Assembly: GCF_003391055.1 (NCBI RefSeq)
Contig: NZ_QUAJ01000015.1
Coordinates: forward strand, 1-64,000
DNA: 64,000 nt
DNA from: Psychrilyobacter piezotolerans
GTDB taxonomy: Bacteria > Fusobacteriota > Fusobacteriia > Fusobacteriales > Fusobacteriaceae
Direction of reading: 5' to 3'
Positions 54,394 through 63,590 of this stretch are shown here, piece by piece (the first letter of the stretch is position 1; every line of letters starts with the position of its first letter). The notes below the pieces were generated by a model. The model did not search any database. It saw only the letters and a program-made list of their open reading frames with translations, and had not been told where the DNA came from. Made by a program: the position numbers and the translations under genes.

Positions 54394-54636
54394 GAAAATC
54401 CCCCCCAAAAAAATATTATTATTCGATATTTAAATATACCTAAGTTTTACCCTGTTTCCTATATCTAACCAAGTTAGCTTAATACATTTAAGATTAACAG
54501 ATGAACAGCAAAAAAAAATAGAAGAATTAAGAAAAAAACCTCCGATAAAAATATAAAAGTAGTTGTAAGATTTAATCTATTCCTGTTATCATAAATAGTT
54601 ATAAAAGACATAAGGTCATTAATCAGGGGGATCAGC

Positions 54637-54729
54637 ATGTGTCACACCCATCCTATGTTTACAATGCCGATAGGGTCAAATATAAGGTTGGATGCTGCAA
54701 ATAAACAAATAATCCTTTTAAACCATTGA
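54637..54729 (+). CDS. Possible 30-residue peptide rich in His and Met
   Basis: ATG with caggggga 5 bases upstream opens a 30-codon frame beginning MCHTHPMFTMPIG and ending ILLNH. Cys, two His and three Met in the first ten residues could bind a metal, but no family is recognised and the frame could be chance. It lies 34 bases before the flavin reductase gene. The preceding 54480-54560 includes LTDEQQKKIEELRKK, like the start of an IS630-type transposase, perhaps a remnant. Confidence 0.3.
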   Translation: MCHTHPMFTMPIGSNIRLDAANKQIILLNH

Positions 54730-54763
54730 TCTAGAAAAAAATTAAAAATTATTAGGAGGATCT

Positions 54764-55342
54764 ATGAAAGAAAAATGAATTGCAGTCATTGGAAGTCCTA
54801 GAAGAGGTGAAAATACAGATAGACTAACTGATTTTGCCATAGAAGCTTTAAATAATAAAAATATAGAAGTTAAAAAATATTATCTAAACAGCAGAAATAT
54901 TTTTGGATGTAATGCCTGTGAATACTGTATAAAGAATGGTGGCTGTAATATTACAGATGATTTAACAGAGATAATCAATGAAATGAAGGTTTCCGACGGA
55001 TATATCTTTGCTGCACCTTCATATAATTATAATGTAAGTTCACAGATGAAAATATTGATGGACAGGACATTTAGTTTAAATGACTACTCCAATAATACCT
55101 GGAAATCAAGACTGGATTCGGGGAAAAAAGCTTTAATAATAGGAGTCTGCAGAGGAAAGAGTATGGATTCCATGGGATATACTATGGAAGCTATGAGAAA
55201 ACCTATAGATGAATTAGGTGTTAAAATAATTGATGAAATAAAATATTTTGATACAAAACATAACCCTGTTATCGGTAACCGTGATATAAAACAGGAAATG
55301 ATTTTTAGAATTATGAACAATCCAGAATTTAAAAAAGTCTAA
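54764..55342 (+). CDS. NADPH-dependent FMN reductase/iron-sulfur flavoprotein family, interrupted by UGA at codon 5
   Basis: A 192-codon frame opening MKEK, then TGA (54776-54778), then IAVIGSPRRGENTDRLTDFA, the normal flavodoxin-fold start with the FMN phosphate loop. Further motifs are FGCNACEYC and APSYNYNVSSQMKILMDR. A strong aggagga site and the ATG lie before the UGA. Homologues have no Cys at position 5, so a C-to-T nonsense change from CGA (Arg) is the simplest reading; selenocysteine insertion is possible since this genome seems to use it. No good start exists between the UGA and 54983. Confidence 0.7.
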
Positions 55343-55397
55343 AAATTATGGACAAATATCAATGTAAGACGCGGACAAAAATTAAAAAGTATCAAAT

Positions 55398-55424
55398 AAA
55401 AGGACACTAGAAGTGTCCTTTTAA
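55398..55424 (+). terminator. Terminator of the flavin reductase gene
   Basis: aaaaggacac pairs with gtgtcctttt around taga-a. Stem and flanks repeat those at 37852-37877. Confidence 0.8.
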
Positions 55425-55487
55425 GGTTGATTTTATTGATTTTAATTATGGAAGTTGCAAAATAGGTACTACGGAATTTTGTGATTT

Positions 55488-56717
55488 TTATACATCTTCT
55501 TCTAATTTTTCATTTATAGTAATGGGATCACCTGAATTTGTATCATCTAAAAGTATATCTCTAGATATTTCCTCCGTTGTCCCATCGGGATGTTGAATTG
55601 TTAAATTAACCTGATCTTGAGCACTCTTTATTAAATTTACACTCTGTACTACATAGGTTCCATTACTTCCTGTTGTTCCCAGCTCAAAATAAGAAACAGG
55701 CTGTGTTATTTCAAAAGAATATTGATCTGAAAATGATCCTGAGTCCCTATAACTACTCTGTGTTTCTATTAAAACCCCGTTTTCATCAAAGGCAGAAATT
55801 TCTACCTGAGTAGCGTGTGAACTGGTTGCATCAAAATATCCTCCTAATCCATCTAAAGTGAAAATAACCTTATTGATATCTTCCCCGTCTATATCTATTC
55901 TTAGAGTGTCACCTGAACTTAGCCCTGATGAACCATTAGAAGTACCTATTCCAGCTCCAAGATGACTATTTGGACCATTAAATGCTTCTAGATTTCCAGA
56001 TGAAACTGTAGTAGTAATAGTTGTCCCATCAGATTCCAATACTGCTGTATTGCCTGAAATTTTCCCCCAATCACTTAAGCTAACTGTTTCTCCAGTATTT
56101 GTGCCGATATTTATTTGATTTGCATTCCCTGAAACATTACCTTTATATGGAACATATTGTATTTCTGTATCCGATGAATAGACCTCTCCATCTACCATAT
56201 CTTCCCAATGACCATCTTCATTTTTAAATTGCAATTTTCCATAAGATAGATCATCACTACCATTATAAGTTATTTCAGATATGGCAGGTGTTTCTCCGCC
56301 CCATATTTCATATCCTTCATCTTTTGTATATGCTCCATCTGGTAAATTAGCATAGATTTCTCCCTTCTCCCTATTATATATCCAGCCACCGTCATTAGTT
56401 CTAGAATAAGTAACTTTTGAAGTAGCTTCATGACCTTCTCCCTTTCCATCTGTAAATGAAGGAGTAGACTCAATAATATAGGCTTTTAATAAGTCTGTAT
56501 TTGTTTTATCATATAAATTTGGAAACTCTTCTAAGAAAGTTTCGTCTAGAGACAGCCTGGATCTTATTACTCCTAAATTATGTTGTACTTTAGCTACTGT
56601 AGCTTTTCTCATTTCTTTTAATAATTTTGGTGCAACAGTTCCAGTGAGAACACCAATCATAGATATTACAACTAATAATTCAATTATTGTAAATCCTTTT
56701 TTAAAATTTTTTTTCAT
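55488..56717 (-). CDS. Type IV prepilin-like protein with large beta-rich head
   Basis: A 409-residue prepilin. The class III signal KKNFKKG-FTIIELLVVISMIG is intact: cut after G8, with E13 at position +5. Ordinary pilins are 120-180 residues; here a Gly/Ser/Thr/Asp-rich head of more than 300 follows, containing a beta-sandwich-like stretch (LRIDIDGEDINKVIFTLDG, QVEISAFDENGVLIET, YFELGTTGSNGTYVV) like domains of large adhesins. It may be a tip or minor pilin that binds a surface. No pilus assembly genes lie nearby. RBS aggtga precedes the ATG. Confidence 0.8.
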   Translation of the reverse strand: MKKNFKKGFTIIELLVVISMIGVLTGTVAPKLLKEMRKATVAKVQHNLGVIRSRLSLDETFLEEFPNLYDKTNTDLLKAYIIESTPSFTDGKGEGHEATSKVTYSRTNDGGWIYNREKGEIYANLPDGAYTKDEGYEIWGGETPAISEITYNGSDDLSYGKLQFKNEDGHWEDMVDGEVYSSDTEIQYVPYKGNVSGNANQINIGTNTGETVSLSDWGKISGNTAVLESDGTTITTTVSSGNLEAFNGPNSHLGAGIGTSNGSSGLSSGDTLRIDIDGEDINKVIFTLDGLGGYFDATSSHATQVEISAFDENGVLIETQSSYRDSGSFSDQYSFEITQPVSYFELGTTGSNGTYVVQSVNLIKSAQDQVNLTIQHPDGTTEEISRDILLDDTNSGDPITINEKLEEDV

Positions 56718-56932
56718 AAAATCACCTCATTTTCTTTTTTTATATTTCATAAAATCAAAAAAATTAAATTTTCCCAATAGTTTAAGCTATTATTTTAATA
56801 ATATTTTTTATGAAAAAATAACTCTTCAGATCTTCTTCTTTAATTTTATTTATAAATATAGTGTGTATTTTTTTACATTATTTTAACATATTAGTTTAGT
56901 CTTCCCTAATGAAAATTCAATAAATTTAATTT

Positions 56933-57040
56933 TTATTCATCATAAGTTGCAACTTCAATTTCTGAATAACCTAGTCTTACTATTTTATTTTGTTTATTAT
57001 ATTTCGGATTTTTTTTATCCTTAAAACAGTATATTTTGAC
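56933..57040 (-). pseudogene. Possible gene remnant upstream of the prepilin
   Basis: On the minus strand, 35 open codons end in IVRLGYSEIEVATYDE and a stop, with coding-like residue use but no start or binding site. It could be the tail of a lost gene. The rest of 56718-57141 is AT-rich with nothing else visible. Confidence 0.25.
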
Positions 57041-57141
57041 TTAATTCACGAAAGAAAAACCTGTTTAAAAAAATTGAATTTAAAAATAATGTTTTATTTT
57101 TTTTTAAAAAATGATAATCTTTTACAAAGGAGGCTGATAAG

Positions 57142-58140
57142 ATGAAAGTAACTATAAAAGATGTAGCTAAAGATGCAGGAGTATCACCTTCTACGGTATC
57201 CAGGGTAATATCCAATACCTCCAGGATAGGAGAAGCAACTAAAATCCGGGTTCTCAATTCCATTGAAAAATTAGGGTATACCCCCAATATATTGGCCAGA
57301 AGTCTGGTAAATAAGAAGACTAAGATAATAGGTGTGGTTATGCCCCACGAGGCGGATTCACTCTTTTCCAACCCTTTTTATATCCAGGCCATGAAGGGAA
57401 TAAGTATAGCTGCAGAAAAGCATAAATATCATATCATGTATGCCTTTGGGAAAAATAAAGACAACGAGTTGGAAGCCGTGAAAAATTTTATCTCATCCAA
57501 TATAGTGGACGGGATATGCCTACTTACCACAAGAAAAAAAGATGAATGTCTTAAATATTTAGAAAAAAATAAATTCCCGTGCGTAGTTATCGGCCGCCCG
57601 GAAGTGACTGATTCTTCCAATATTCTCTGGGTAGACAACAACAACGAAGAAACTACAAAAGAGATAGTTAAAAGCTTATCTTTAAAGGGTTATAAAAATA
57701 TCGGATATCTCGGGGCCAAAAAAAATTGGACGGTATCCATCAACAGGGAAAAAGGGTTTAAAGAGCAGTGTAAAAAAGAAAAAATAAAATCGGAGATTGT
57801 GTATGAAGGTGAGTTCAGCAGGGAAAACGGCTACAGGGGAGCCGAAAAACTATGTAAAAATAAAGAGTTGACGGCAGTAATATGTACGGATGATTTTCTC
57901 GCCTTTGGTGTCCAGAGATATTTAACGGATAAAAAGATAGGGGGAATAAAGATCATAGGATTTAATAATATCGACCCCCTGGGAAACTTCGGGCCTAAAT
58001 TTTCTTCGGTAGACATAAATGCACTAAAATTGGGGAAGGAAGCCATGAATTTACTGATATCAAAACTTGATGGGAAAAATAAGGAAAATTATAAAATTGT
58101 CAAAGCAAAATTAATAGATATAGAGGAGGAGTTACAATGA
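57142..58140 (+). CDS. LacI-family transcriptional regulator
   Basis: A 332-residue repressor. The HTH is VTIKDVAKDAGVSPSTVSRVIS, the hinge follows (LGYTPNILARSL), and a periplasmic-binding-protein fold senses the sugar ligand (VICTDDFLAFGV, IKIIGFNNIDP). RBS aaaggagg precedes the ATG. Its stop overlaps the ROK kinase start by 4 bases. The palindrome before the glucosidase gene (59224-59241) is the probable operator. Confidence 0.94.
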   Translation: MKVTIKDVAKDAGVSPSTVSRVISNTSRIGEATKIRVLNSIEKLGYTPNILARSLVNKKTKIIGVVMPHEADSLFSNPFYIQAMKGISIAAEKHKYHIMYAFGKNKDNELEAVKNFISSNIVDGICLLTTRKKDECLKYLEKNKFPCVVIGRPEVTDSSNILWVDNNNEETTKEIVKSLSLKGYKNIGYLGAKKNWTVSINREKGFKEQCKKEKIKSEIVYEGEFSRENGYRGAEKLCKNKELTAVICTDDFLAFGVQRYLTDKKIGGIKIIGFNNIDPLGNFGPKFSSVDINALKLGKEAMNLLISKLDGKNKENYKIVKAKLIDIEEELQ

Positions 58141-59084
58141 AATATTATGCAGGGGTAGATTTAGGGGGGACGAATACTAAAATAGGGATTTTGGATGAAA
58201 ATGGTGAAATCTTGATAAAAGAAAGTATAAAGACCCTCTCGGAAAAAGGTATGGAAACAACTTTGAAAAGGATATGGGGAACCATAGAAAGCCTCATGGA
58301 TCAAAAAAAAATAAGCAGGGAAAATATCCATGGAATAGGAATAGGTATTCCAGGGCCTGTAATAAACCAGGAAATCGTAAGTTTTTTTGCAAATTTTGAC
58401 TGGGAAGCAGATGTAAATATCAGCAAGGCAATGGAAAAAATATCAGGAGTACCGACAAAATTAGAAAATGATGTAAACATGATAGCCATAGGAGAGAGTA
58501 AGTTTGGAGCAGGAAAGGGAAGCAGCAGCAGTATTACGGTGGCTCTCGGAACAGGAGTCGGCGGAGGAATAGTCGTAAATTCCAAGTTGATCTCAGGAAT
58601 GAATGGTGCAGGGGGAGAAATCGGCCATATTAAATTAGTTGAAAACGGAAAATTGTGCGGCTGCGGGCAAAAAGGCTGTTTTGAAGCTTATGCATCTGCT
58701 ACCGGGATAATTAGGGAAGCTAAGTCACGTCTGGCTGTAAATAAAAATAATCTTTTATATAAAAGTTTAGAGGGAAATATAGAAAAATTAGAAGCTAAAG
58801 ATGTATTTGATTGTGCCAAGGCCGGGGATGAATTTTCCATGGAAATAGTAAATTATGTGGGGAATTACTTGGGTATGGGAATAGGAAATTTATTAAATGT
58901 AATAAACCCGGAAATAATTATTTTGTCAGGCGGGGTTGCATTGGCAGGGGAGATACTTTTGGATGTAGTCAACGAAAAGTTAAAACAATATGCTATGCCG
59001 GTAACTTTGAGGAACTTAAAAATCAAATTGGGAGAACTTGGAAATGATGCAGGGATTAAAGGCGGGATTGCACTTTTTTTATAA
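58137..59084 (+). CDS. ROK-family sugar kinase (glucokinase type)
   Basis: A 315-residue kinase. The ATP phosphate loop is GVDLGGTNTKIGI; the ROK signature with zinc-binding Cys is IGHIKLVENGKLCGCGQKGCFEAYASA. It would phosphorylate glucose or a related sugar released by the glucosidase. Translation is coupled to the LacI gene (ATGA). A 172-base gap with operators separates it from the glucosidase. Confidence 0.92.
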   Translation: MKYYAGVDLGGTNTKIGILDENGEILIKESIKTLSEKGMETTLKRIWGTIESLMDQKKISRENIHGIGIGIPGPVINQEIVSFFANFDWEADVNISKAMEKISGVPTKLENDVNMIAIGESKFGAGKGSSSSITVALGTGVGGGIVVNSKLISGMNGAGGEIGHIKLVENGKLCGCGQKGCFEAYASATGIIREAKSRLAVNKNNLLYKSLEGNIEKLEAKDVFDCAKAGDEFSMEIVNYVGNYLGMGIGNLLNVINPEIIILSGGVALAGEILLDVVNEKLKQYAMPVTLRNLKIKLGELGNDAGIKGGIALFL

Positions 59085-59130
59085 AATTATACCTCTAAAA
59101 TAGAACTTTATGTATGCTAAAAGACTGTTT

Positions 59131-59142
59131 GGAAACGATTCC
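59131..59142 (+). promoter_or_regulatory. Imperfect LacI-type half operator
   Basis: ggaaacgattcc keeps the central CG and outer GGAA/TTCC symmetry of LacI-family sites. It lies 93 bases upstream of the main palindrome, a spacing that might allow looping. Confidence 0.4.
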
Positions 59143-59223
59143 GCTAGACAAAGATAAAAAAAAATGTTATAACCTTTGTATGAAATATATGTTTGAAACA
59201 GGGTATTTTTATTTTTGTTCATT

Positions 59224-59241
59224 TGCGCAAACGTTTGCGCA
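59224..59241 (+). promoter_or_regulatory. LacI-family operator
   Basis: An 18-bp perfect palindrome, TGCGCAAACGTTTGCGCA, with the CG centre typical of LacI/GalR operators. It ends 15 bases before the glucosidase ATG and overlaps the 5' untranslated region, so the adjacent repressor could block transcription directly. Confidence 0.85.
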
Positions 59242-59256
59242 GATTTAGGAGGAGTT

Positions 59257-60930
59257 ATGGAAAAAAGATGGTGGAAGGAAGCTGTAGGGTATCAGGTATA
59301 CCCGAGAAGTTTTAAAGACTCTACAGGGAATGGAATAGGTGATTTAAGGGGACTTATTTCTAAATTGGATTATTTAAAAGAATTGGGTATAGATATTATC
59401 TGGATATGTCCTATGTATAAATCTCCCAATGATGATAATGGTTACGATATAAGTGATTATAAAGAGATATTAGAAGAATTTGGAACGATGGGAGATTTCG
59501 ACGATCTCTTGAAGGAAATACATAGAAGGGATATGAAGTTAATCATAGATTTAGTGATAAATCATACCAGCGATGAACATGAATGGTTTATAGAATCATC
59601 CTCATCCAAGGATAATCCAAAAAGGGACTGGTATATCTGGCGTGATGGTAAGGGTGAGAAGGAGCCCAATAACTGGGAGAGTATTTTCAGCGGGTCAGCC
59701 TGGGAACATTCTCCTGCTACGGACCAGTATTATCTTCACCTTTTTTCTAAGAAGCAGCCTGATTTAAACTGGGAAAACAAAGAAGTAAGAAATGAAATTT
59801 ACAATATGATAAATTGGTGGCTGGACAAGGGAATAGACGGGTTTAGAGTGGATGCCATAAGTCATATAAAAAAAGAAGAGGGGTTTGAGGATATGCCTAA
59901 TCCAGACGGATTAAAATATGTATCTTCTTTTGATAAACATATGAATCAAAATGGAATCCATAAATATCTGGATGAACTTAAGCAGAAAACATTTGAAAAA
60001 TACGATATCGTAACTGTGGGAGAAGCCAACGGTGTAAGTTCTCACAATAAAAAAGATATTTGTGACTGGGTATGTTCAAAGGATGGAAAGTTCAATATGA
60101 TATTCCAGTTTGAACATCTGGACTTATGGAATACCTGCGGGAATGAAGAGTTTGATGTAAAAAAATATAAGAGCATTTTGTCTAAATGGCAGCATACAGT
60201 GAATGATATCGGGTGGAATGCCCTGTATATAGAAAATCATGATATACCCAGGTCGATTTCGACTCTGGGAGATGATGAAAAATACAGGATAGAATGTGCA
60301 AAGTCATTTGGGGCAATGTATTTTCTGCAGAAAGGGACGCCGTTTATATATCAGGGGCAGGAGATAGGAATGACCAATATTTCTTACCCCAGTATGGATG
60401 ACTACCAGGATGTCAGAACACTGAATGAGTACAGAGAGTTAGCTTTGGAAGGTAAACTCACTGAGGAGGATATAGAAAAATTAAAGAATTCTTCCAGGGA
60501 CAATGCAAGAACACCCATGCAGTGGGACAATAGTGAAAATGGCGGATTCACTACAGGTACACCGTGGTTAAAATTAAATGAAAACAACAGTCATATAAAT
60601 GTAAAAAAAGATTTAGAGGATGAGGACTCCATCTTAAACTTTTATAAGAAGATGATTGATCTAAGAAAGCATTCTAAAGAGATTTTATACGGCGACTACA
60701 GGTGTTTACTTGAATCCGATGAAAATATCTATAGTTATACCAGGGAAAAAGACGGGAAAGGATACATAATCATATGTAATCTGACTGAAAAAACATGTGA
60801 GTTTAAAGAAAAAAACTATACTTTGAATTATGAAAATTTAGTTTTAAATAATTACGGGGTAGAGCCTCATAATGCAATGGATAAATTTTTATTGAAACCA
60901 TATGAGTGCAGGGTTTATAAATTAAAATAA
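59257..60930 (+). CDS. GH13 alpha-glucosidase (oligo-1,6-glucosidase/dextran glucosidase type)
   Basis: A 557-residue cytoplasmic glycoside hydrolase. The start VGYQVYPRSFKDSTGNGIGDL, nucleophile in DGFRVDAISH, acid Glu in TVGEANG and transition-state Asp in ENHDIPR are all in place; QPDLNWENKEVR is typical of the subfamily. It cleaves alpha-1,6 or alpha-1,4 gluco-oligosaccharides, or their 6-phosphates if they enter by the PTS next door. ATG at 59257 with aggagg upstream; the longer frame runs through the operator. Confidence 0.92.
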   Translation: MEKRWWKEAVGYQVYPRSFKDSTGNGIGDLRGLISKLDYLKELGIDIIWICPMYKSPNDDNGYDISDYKEILEEFGTMGDFDDLLKEIHRRDMKLIIDLVINHTSDEHEWFIESSSSKDNPKRDWYIWRDGKGEKEPNNWESIFSGSAWEHSPATDQYYLHLFSKKQPDLNWENKEVRNEIYNMINWWLDKGIDGFRVDAISHIKKEEGFEDMPNPDGLKYVSSFDKHMNQNGIHKYLDELKQKTFEKYDIVTVGEANGVSSHNKKDICDWVCSKDGKFNMIFQFEHLDLWNTCGNEEFDVKKYKSILSKWQHTVNDIGWNALYIENHDIPRSISTLGDDEKYRIECAKSFGAMYFLQKGTPFIYQGQEIGMTNISYPSMDDYQDVRTLNEYRELALEGKLTEEDIEKLKNSSRDNARTPMQWDNSENGGFTTGTPWLKLNENNSHINVKKDLEDEDSILNFYKKMIDLRKHSKEILYGDYRCLLESDENIYSYTREKDGKGYIIICNLTEKTCEFKEKNYTLNYENLVLNNYGVEPHNAMDKFLLKPYECRVYKLK

Positions 60931-60943
60931 GGGGGGCAAAATC

Positions 60944-62590
60944 ATGGGGAAAATAAAATTAGGTTCATTTGATTTTTGGCAAAAATTTGGAAAGTGTTTA
61001 ATGGTAGTTATAGCAGTAATGCCTGCTGCGGGACTTATGATCTCTTTAGGGAAATTAGTGACTACATTTTTAGGTATAGACATGGCTGGAAGGGTAATGG
61101 AAGATATAGGTTGGGGGATCATTGTAAACCTACACATATTATTTGCTGTAGCTATCGGGGGATCTTGGGCTAAGGAAAGAGCAGGAGGAGCATTTGCTGC
61201 TATACTGGCCTTTATCCTGACCAACAGGCTCACAGGAACGATATTTGGTGTAAACAACGGGATGATGTCGGATCCCAATGCTACAATAAATATAATGACA
61301 GGTAAGGAAGTTTTAGTAAGGGATTATTTCACCAGTGTACTGGGATCTCCTGCTTTGAATATGGGAGTATTTATCGGAATTATTTCAGGATTTTTAGGAG
61401 CGGCACTATTCAATAAATTTTATAATTATGATAAACTGCCGCAACCTCTGGCTTTTTTCAATGGAAAAAGATTTGTACCATTTGTAGTTATATTAGGTTC
61501 TGTAGTGATGGCATTTACACTTTCATTGGTATGGCCTTATATACAATGGTCGTTAAACTCATTTGGAAACTGGATAGCCAGCTCCAGGGATACTGCCCCG
61601 GTTATAGCTCCATTTGTATACGGTGCCTTAGAAAGAATATTACTACCATTTGGACTACATCATATGTTGACCATCCCTATGAACTATACGGAATTAGGCG
61701 GGACATATCAGCTGTTAACAGGATCGGAAGCCGGATCTATAATCGCCGGACAAGACCCTATATGGTTAGCCTGGATAACGGATTTAAACAACTTAAAAGC
61801 TGCGGGAGATATGGAAACATACAAGGAATTAATAAGTTCGGTAGTTCCTGCAAGGTTTAAAGCAGGACAGGTAATCCTTTCAACGGCTTCATTATTAGGA
61901 TTCTCATTGGCTATGTACAAGAATGTAGATGAAGAAAAAAAGCCTAAATATAAGATGATATTTTTCTCGGCAGTATTAGCAGTATTTTTAACGGGAGTAA
62001 CCGAGCCCATTGAATTTATGTTTATGTTTATCGCACCTGTATTATATGTAGTTCATGCTATTTTGACAGGATTAGCCTTTGCATTAACAGATTTAATAGA
62101 CCTTAGAATCCAAGCCTTTGGGTTTTTAGAGTTACTCACTAGAACACCGCTTATGATAAGTGCAGGAATAGGAAGAGACTTAATAAACTTCGTAATCAGT
62201 TCCATAGGATTCTTCGGGTTAAACTTCTTCATTGTAAATTTTTTAATCAAAAAATTTGACCTTCCGACACCGGGAAGAAAAGGAAATTATATAGATGATG
62301 AGGCAGAGGAAAAAAACAATGTAAAAGTAAATAAAAATCAAAAAAATGATGCTTTAACAGATACAATCATAGAACTTTTAGGCGGGAAATGTAATATAAG
62401 TGATGTGGATGCCTGTATGACCAGATTACGTATCTCTGTAAAGGATAATTCATTGGTTGAAGATGAATCCAAGTGGAAAAAGGCAGGTGCCATAGGGCTT
62501 ATTGTAAAAGGAAATGGAATACAGGCTATCTATGGTCCCAAAGCTGATAACCTTAAGAATAAAATAATTGATACTTTAAATTTTGCATAA
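60944..62590 (+). CDS. PTS EIICB permease, glucose/maltose (alpha-glucoside) family
   Basis: A 548-residue PTS transporter. Residues 1 to about 440 form the EIIC domain with about ten membrane segments (FGLHHMLTIPMNYTELGGTYQ, TGVTEPIEFMFMFIAP). A charged linker leads to the EIIB domain with phospho-Cys C491 in DACMTRLRI. There is no EIIA domain, so it must use one encoded elsewhere. It imports and phosphorylates the sugar hydrolysed by the GH13 enzyme 13 bases upstream. RBS agggggg precedes the ATG. Confidence 0.93.
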   Translation: MGKIKLGSFDFWQKFGKCLMVVIAVMPAAGLMISLGKLVTTFLGIDMAGRVMEDIGWGIIVNLHILFAVAIGGSWAKERAGGAFAAILAFILTNRLTGTIFGVNNGMMSDPNATINIMTGKEVLVRDYFTSVLGSPALNMGVFIGIISGFLGAALFNKFYNYDKLPQPLAFFNGKRFVPFVVILGSVVMAFTLSLVWPYIQWSLNSFGNWIASSRDTAPVIAPFVYGALERILLPFGLHHMLTIPMNYTELGGTYQLLTGSEAGSIIAGQDPIWLAWITDLNNLKAAGDMETYKELISSVVPARFKAGQVILSTASLLGFSLAMYKNVDEEKKPKYKMIFFSAVLAVFLTGVTEPIEFMFMFIAPVLYVVHAILTGLAFALTDLIDLRIQAFGFLELLTRTPLMISAGIGRDLINFVISSIGFFGLNFFIVNFLIKKFDLPTPGRKGNYIDDEAEEKNNVKVNKNQKNDALTDTIIELLGGKCNISDVDACMTRLRISVKDNSLVEDESKWKKAGAIGLIVKGNGIQAIYGPKADNLKNKIIDTLNFA

Positions 62591-62601
62591 GGGAGATGGA
62601 G

Positions 62602-63387
62602 ATGAAACTTCTCACATTGAATTGCCATTCGTGGCAGGAAGAAAACCAGTTGGAAAAGATAAAATATTTAGCTGAGACAATATATGAGAGAGACTACGAT
62701 GTTGTAGCTCTTCAGGAAGTCAGCCAGCATAGGGAAAGCCAGATAATTTATGGAAATATAAGGGAAGATAATTTTGCCCTCCTCCTGGTAGAAGAATTAA
62801 AAAAACTGGGGACAGCTTATAATTTTATCTGGGATTTTTCCCACTATGGGTATGATATCTACGAGGAAGGGGTAGCCCTTTTAAGTAAACAGCCATTTAC
62901 TGATGTTCAAAGTTTTTACATCTCTCAAAGTGAGGGTATAGAAAACTGGAAGAGCAGGAAAATTATAGGCGGTTCCGTTGAGTTTAAAGGTGAAGCATAT
63001 AGTTTTTACAGCTGCCATACAGGATGGTGGAGTGATGCAGAAGAACCTTTTAGATATCAAGGGGAAAAAATATTGGAAATTTCAAAGAATACAGACAACA
63101 AGGTATTTTTTATGGGAGATTTCAACAACGATGCAAACATAATTGGAGAGGGTTATGAATTTTTAATAAAAAATGGTTTGACGGATACTTTTACAGCAGC
63201 TAAGATAAAAGATGACGGCTGTACTGTACCGGGAGAAATTGCAGGCTGGGAAGATGATATATCTAAAAAAAGACTGGATTTAATTTTAGCCGGAACACCT
63301 GTGGAAGTGTATTCGAGTAATGTTATTTTCAACGGGAAAAACAAAAACATAATTTCGGATCATTTTGGTGTTGAAATAATTTTATAG
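62602..63387 (+). CDS. Endonuclease/exonuclease/phosphatase-fold hydrolase
   Basis: A 261-residue EEP-superfamily enzyme. Motifs: LTLNCHSWQ, VVALQEVSQH (metal Glu), YSCHTGWW, MGDFNNDA and SDHFGVEI (catalytic His). The family hydrolyses nucleic acids, phosphoinositides or other phosphodiesters; its place at the end of a sugar PTS operon, 11 bases after EIICB, hints at a sugar-phosphate or glycan phosphodiester substrate but this is inference. The ATG at 62602 is preferred; one at 62596 abuts the gggag site. Confidence 0.88.
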   Translation: MKLLTLNCHSWQEENQLEKIKYLAETIYERDYDVVALQEVSQHRESQIIYGNIREDNFALLLVEELKKLGTAYNFIWDFSHYGYDIYEEGVALLSKQPFTDVQSFYISQSEGIENWKSRKIIGGSVEFKGEAYSFYSCHTGWWSDAEEPFRYQGEKILEISKNTDNKVFFMGDFNNDANIIGEGYEFLIKNGLTDTFTAAKIKDDGCTVPGEIAGWEDDISKKRLDLILAGTPVEVYSSNVIFNGKNKNIISDHFGVEIIL

Positions 63388-63390
63388 AGA

Positions 63391-63426
63391 AAAAGAATCG
63401 AGAATTAATTCTCGATTCTTTTTTTG
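63391..63426 (+). terminator. Terminator of the alpha-glucoside operon
   Basis: A long palindrome, aaagaatcgagaatt with aattctcgattcttt, then T residues, directly after the stop codon. Confidence 0.93.
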
Positions 63427-63513
63427 ATATGTGCCCTCTGGGAAGGAACAGATATAAAAAAAGAAGAATAGACCCTGCACCATTCTTGGTTTTTCTACAA
63501 AATGAAAACAAAT

Positions 63514-63555
63514 AAAAAAGCCCTCCCTTCTTTCTTCGAAGAAAGAAGGGAGGGC
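63514..63555 (-). terminator. Terminator of the outer-membrane protein gene
   Basis: An 18-bp perfect stem (gccctcccttctttcttc with its complement) with A6 on its left, the T tail on the minus strand. Very stable. Confidence 0.93.
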
Positions 63556-63590
63556 AAATTTAAGTAATGAAATCTTTATTTCAAATTTTT

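Noticed and set aside
54470-54560. IS630-like transposase remnant (LTDEQQKKIEELRKK)
   Set aside because: The match is short and low in complexity, with no inverted repeats or downstream transposase text.
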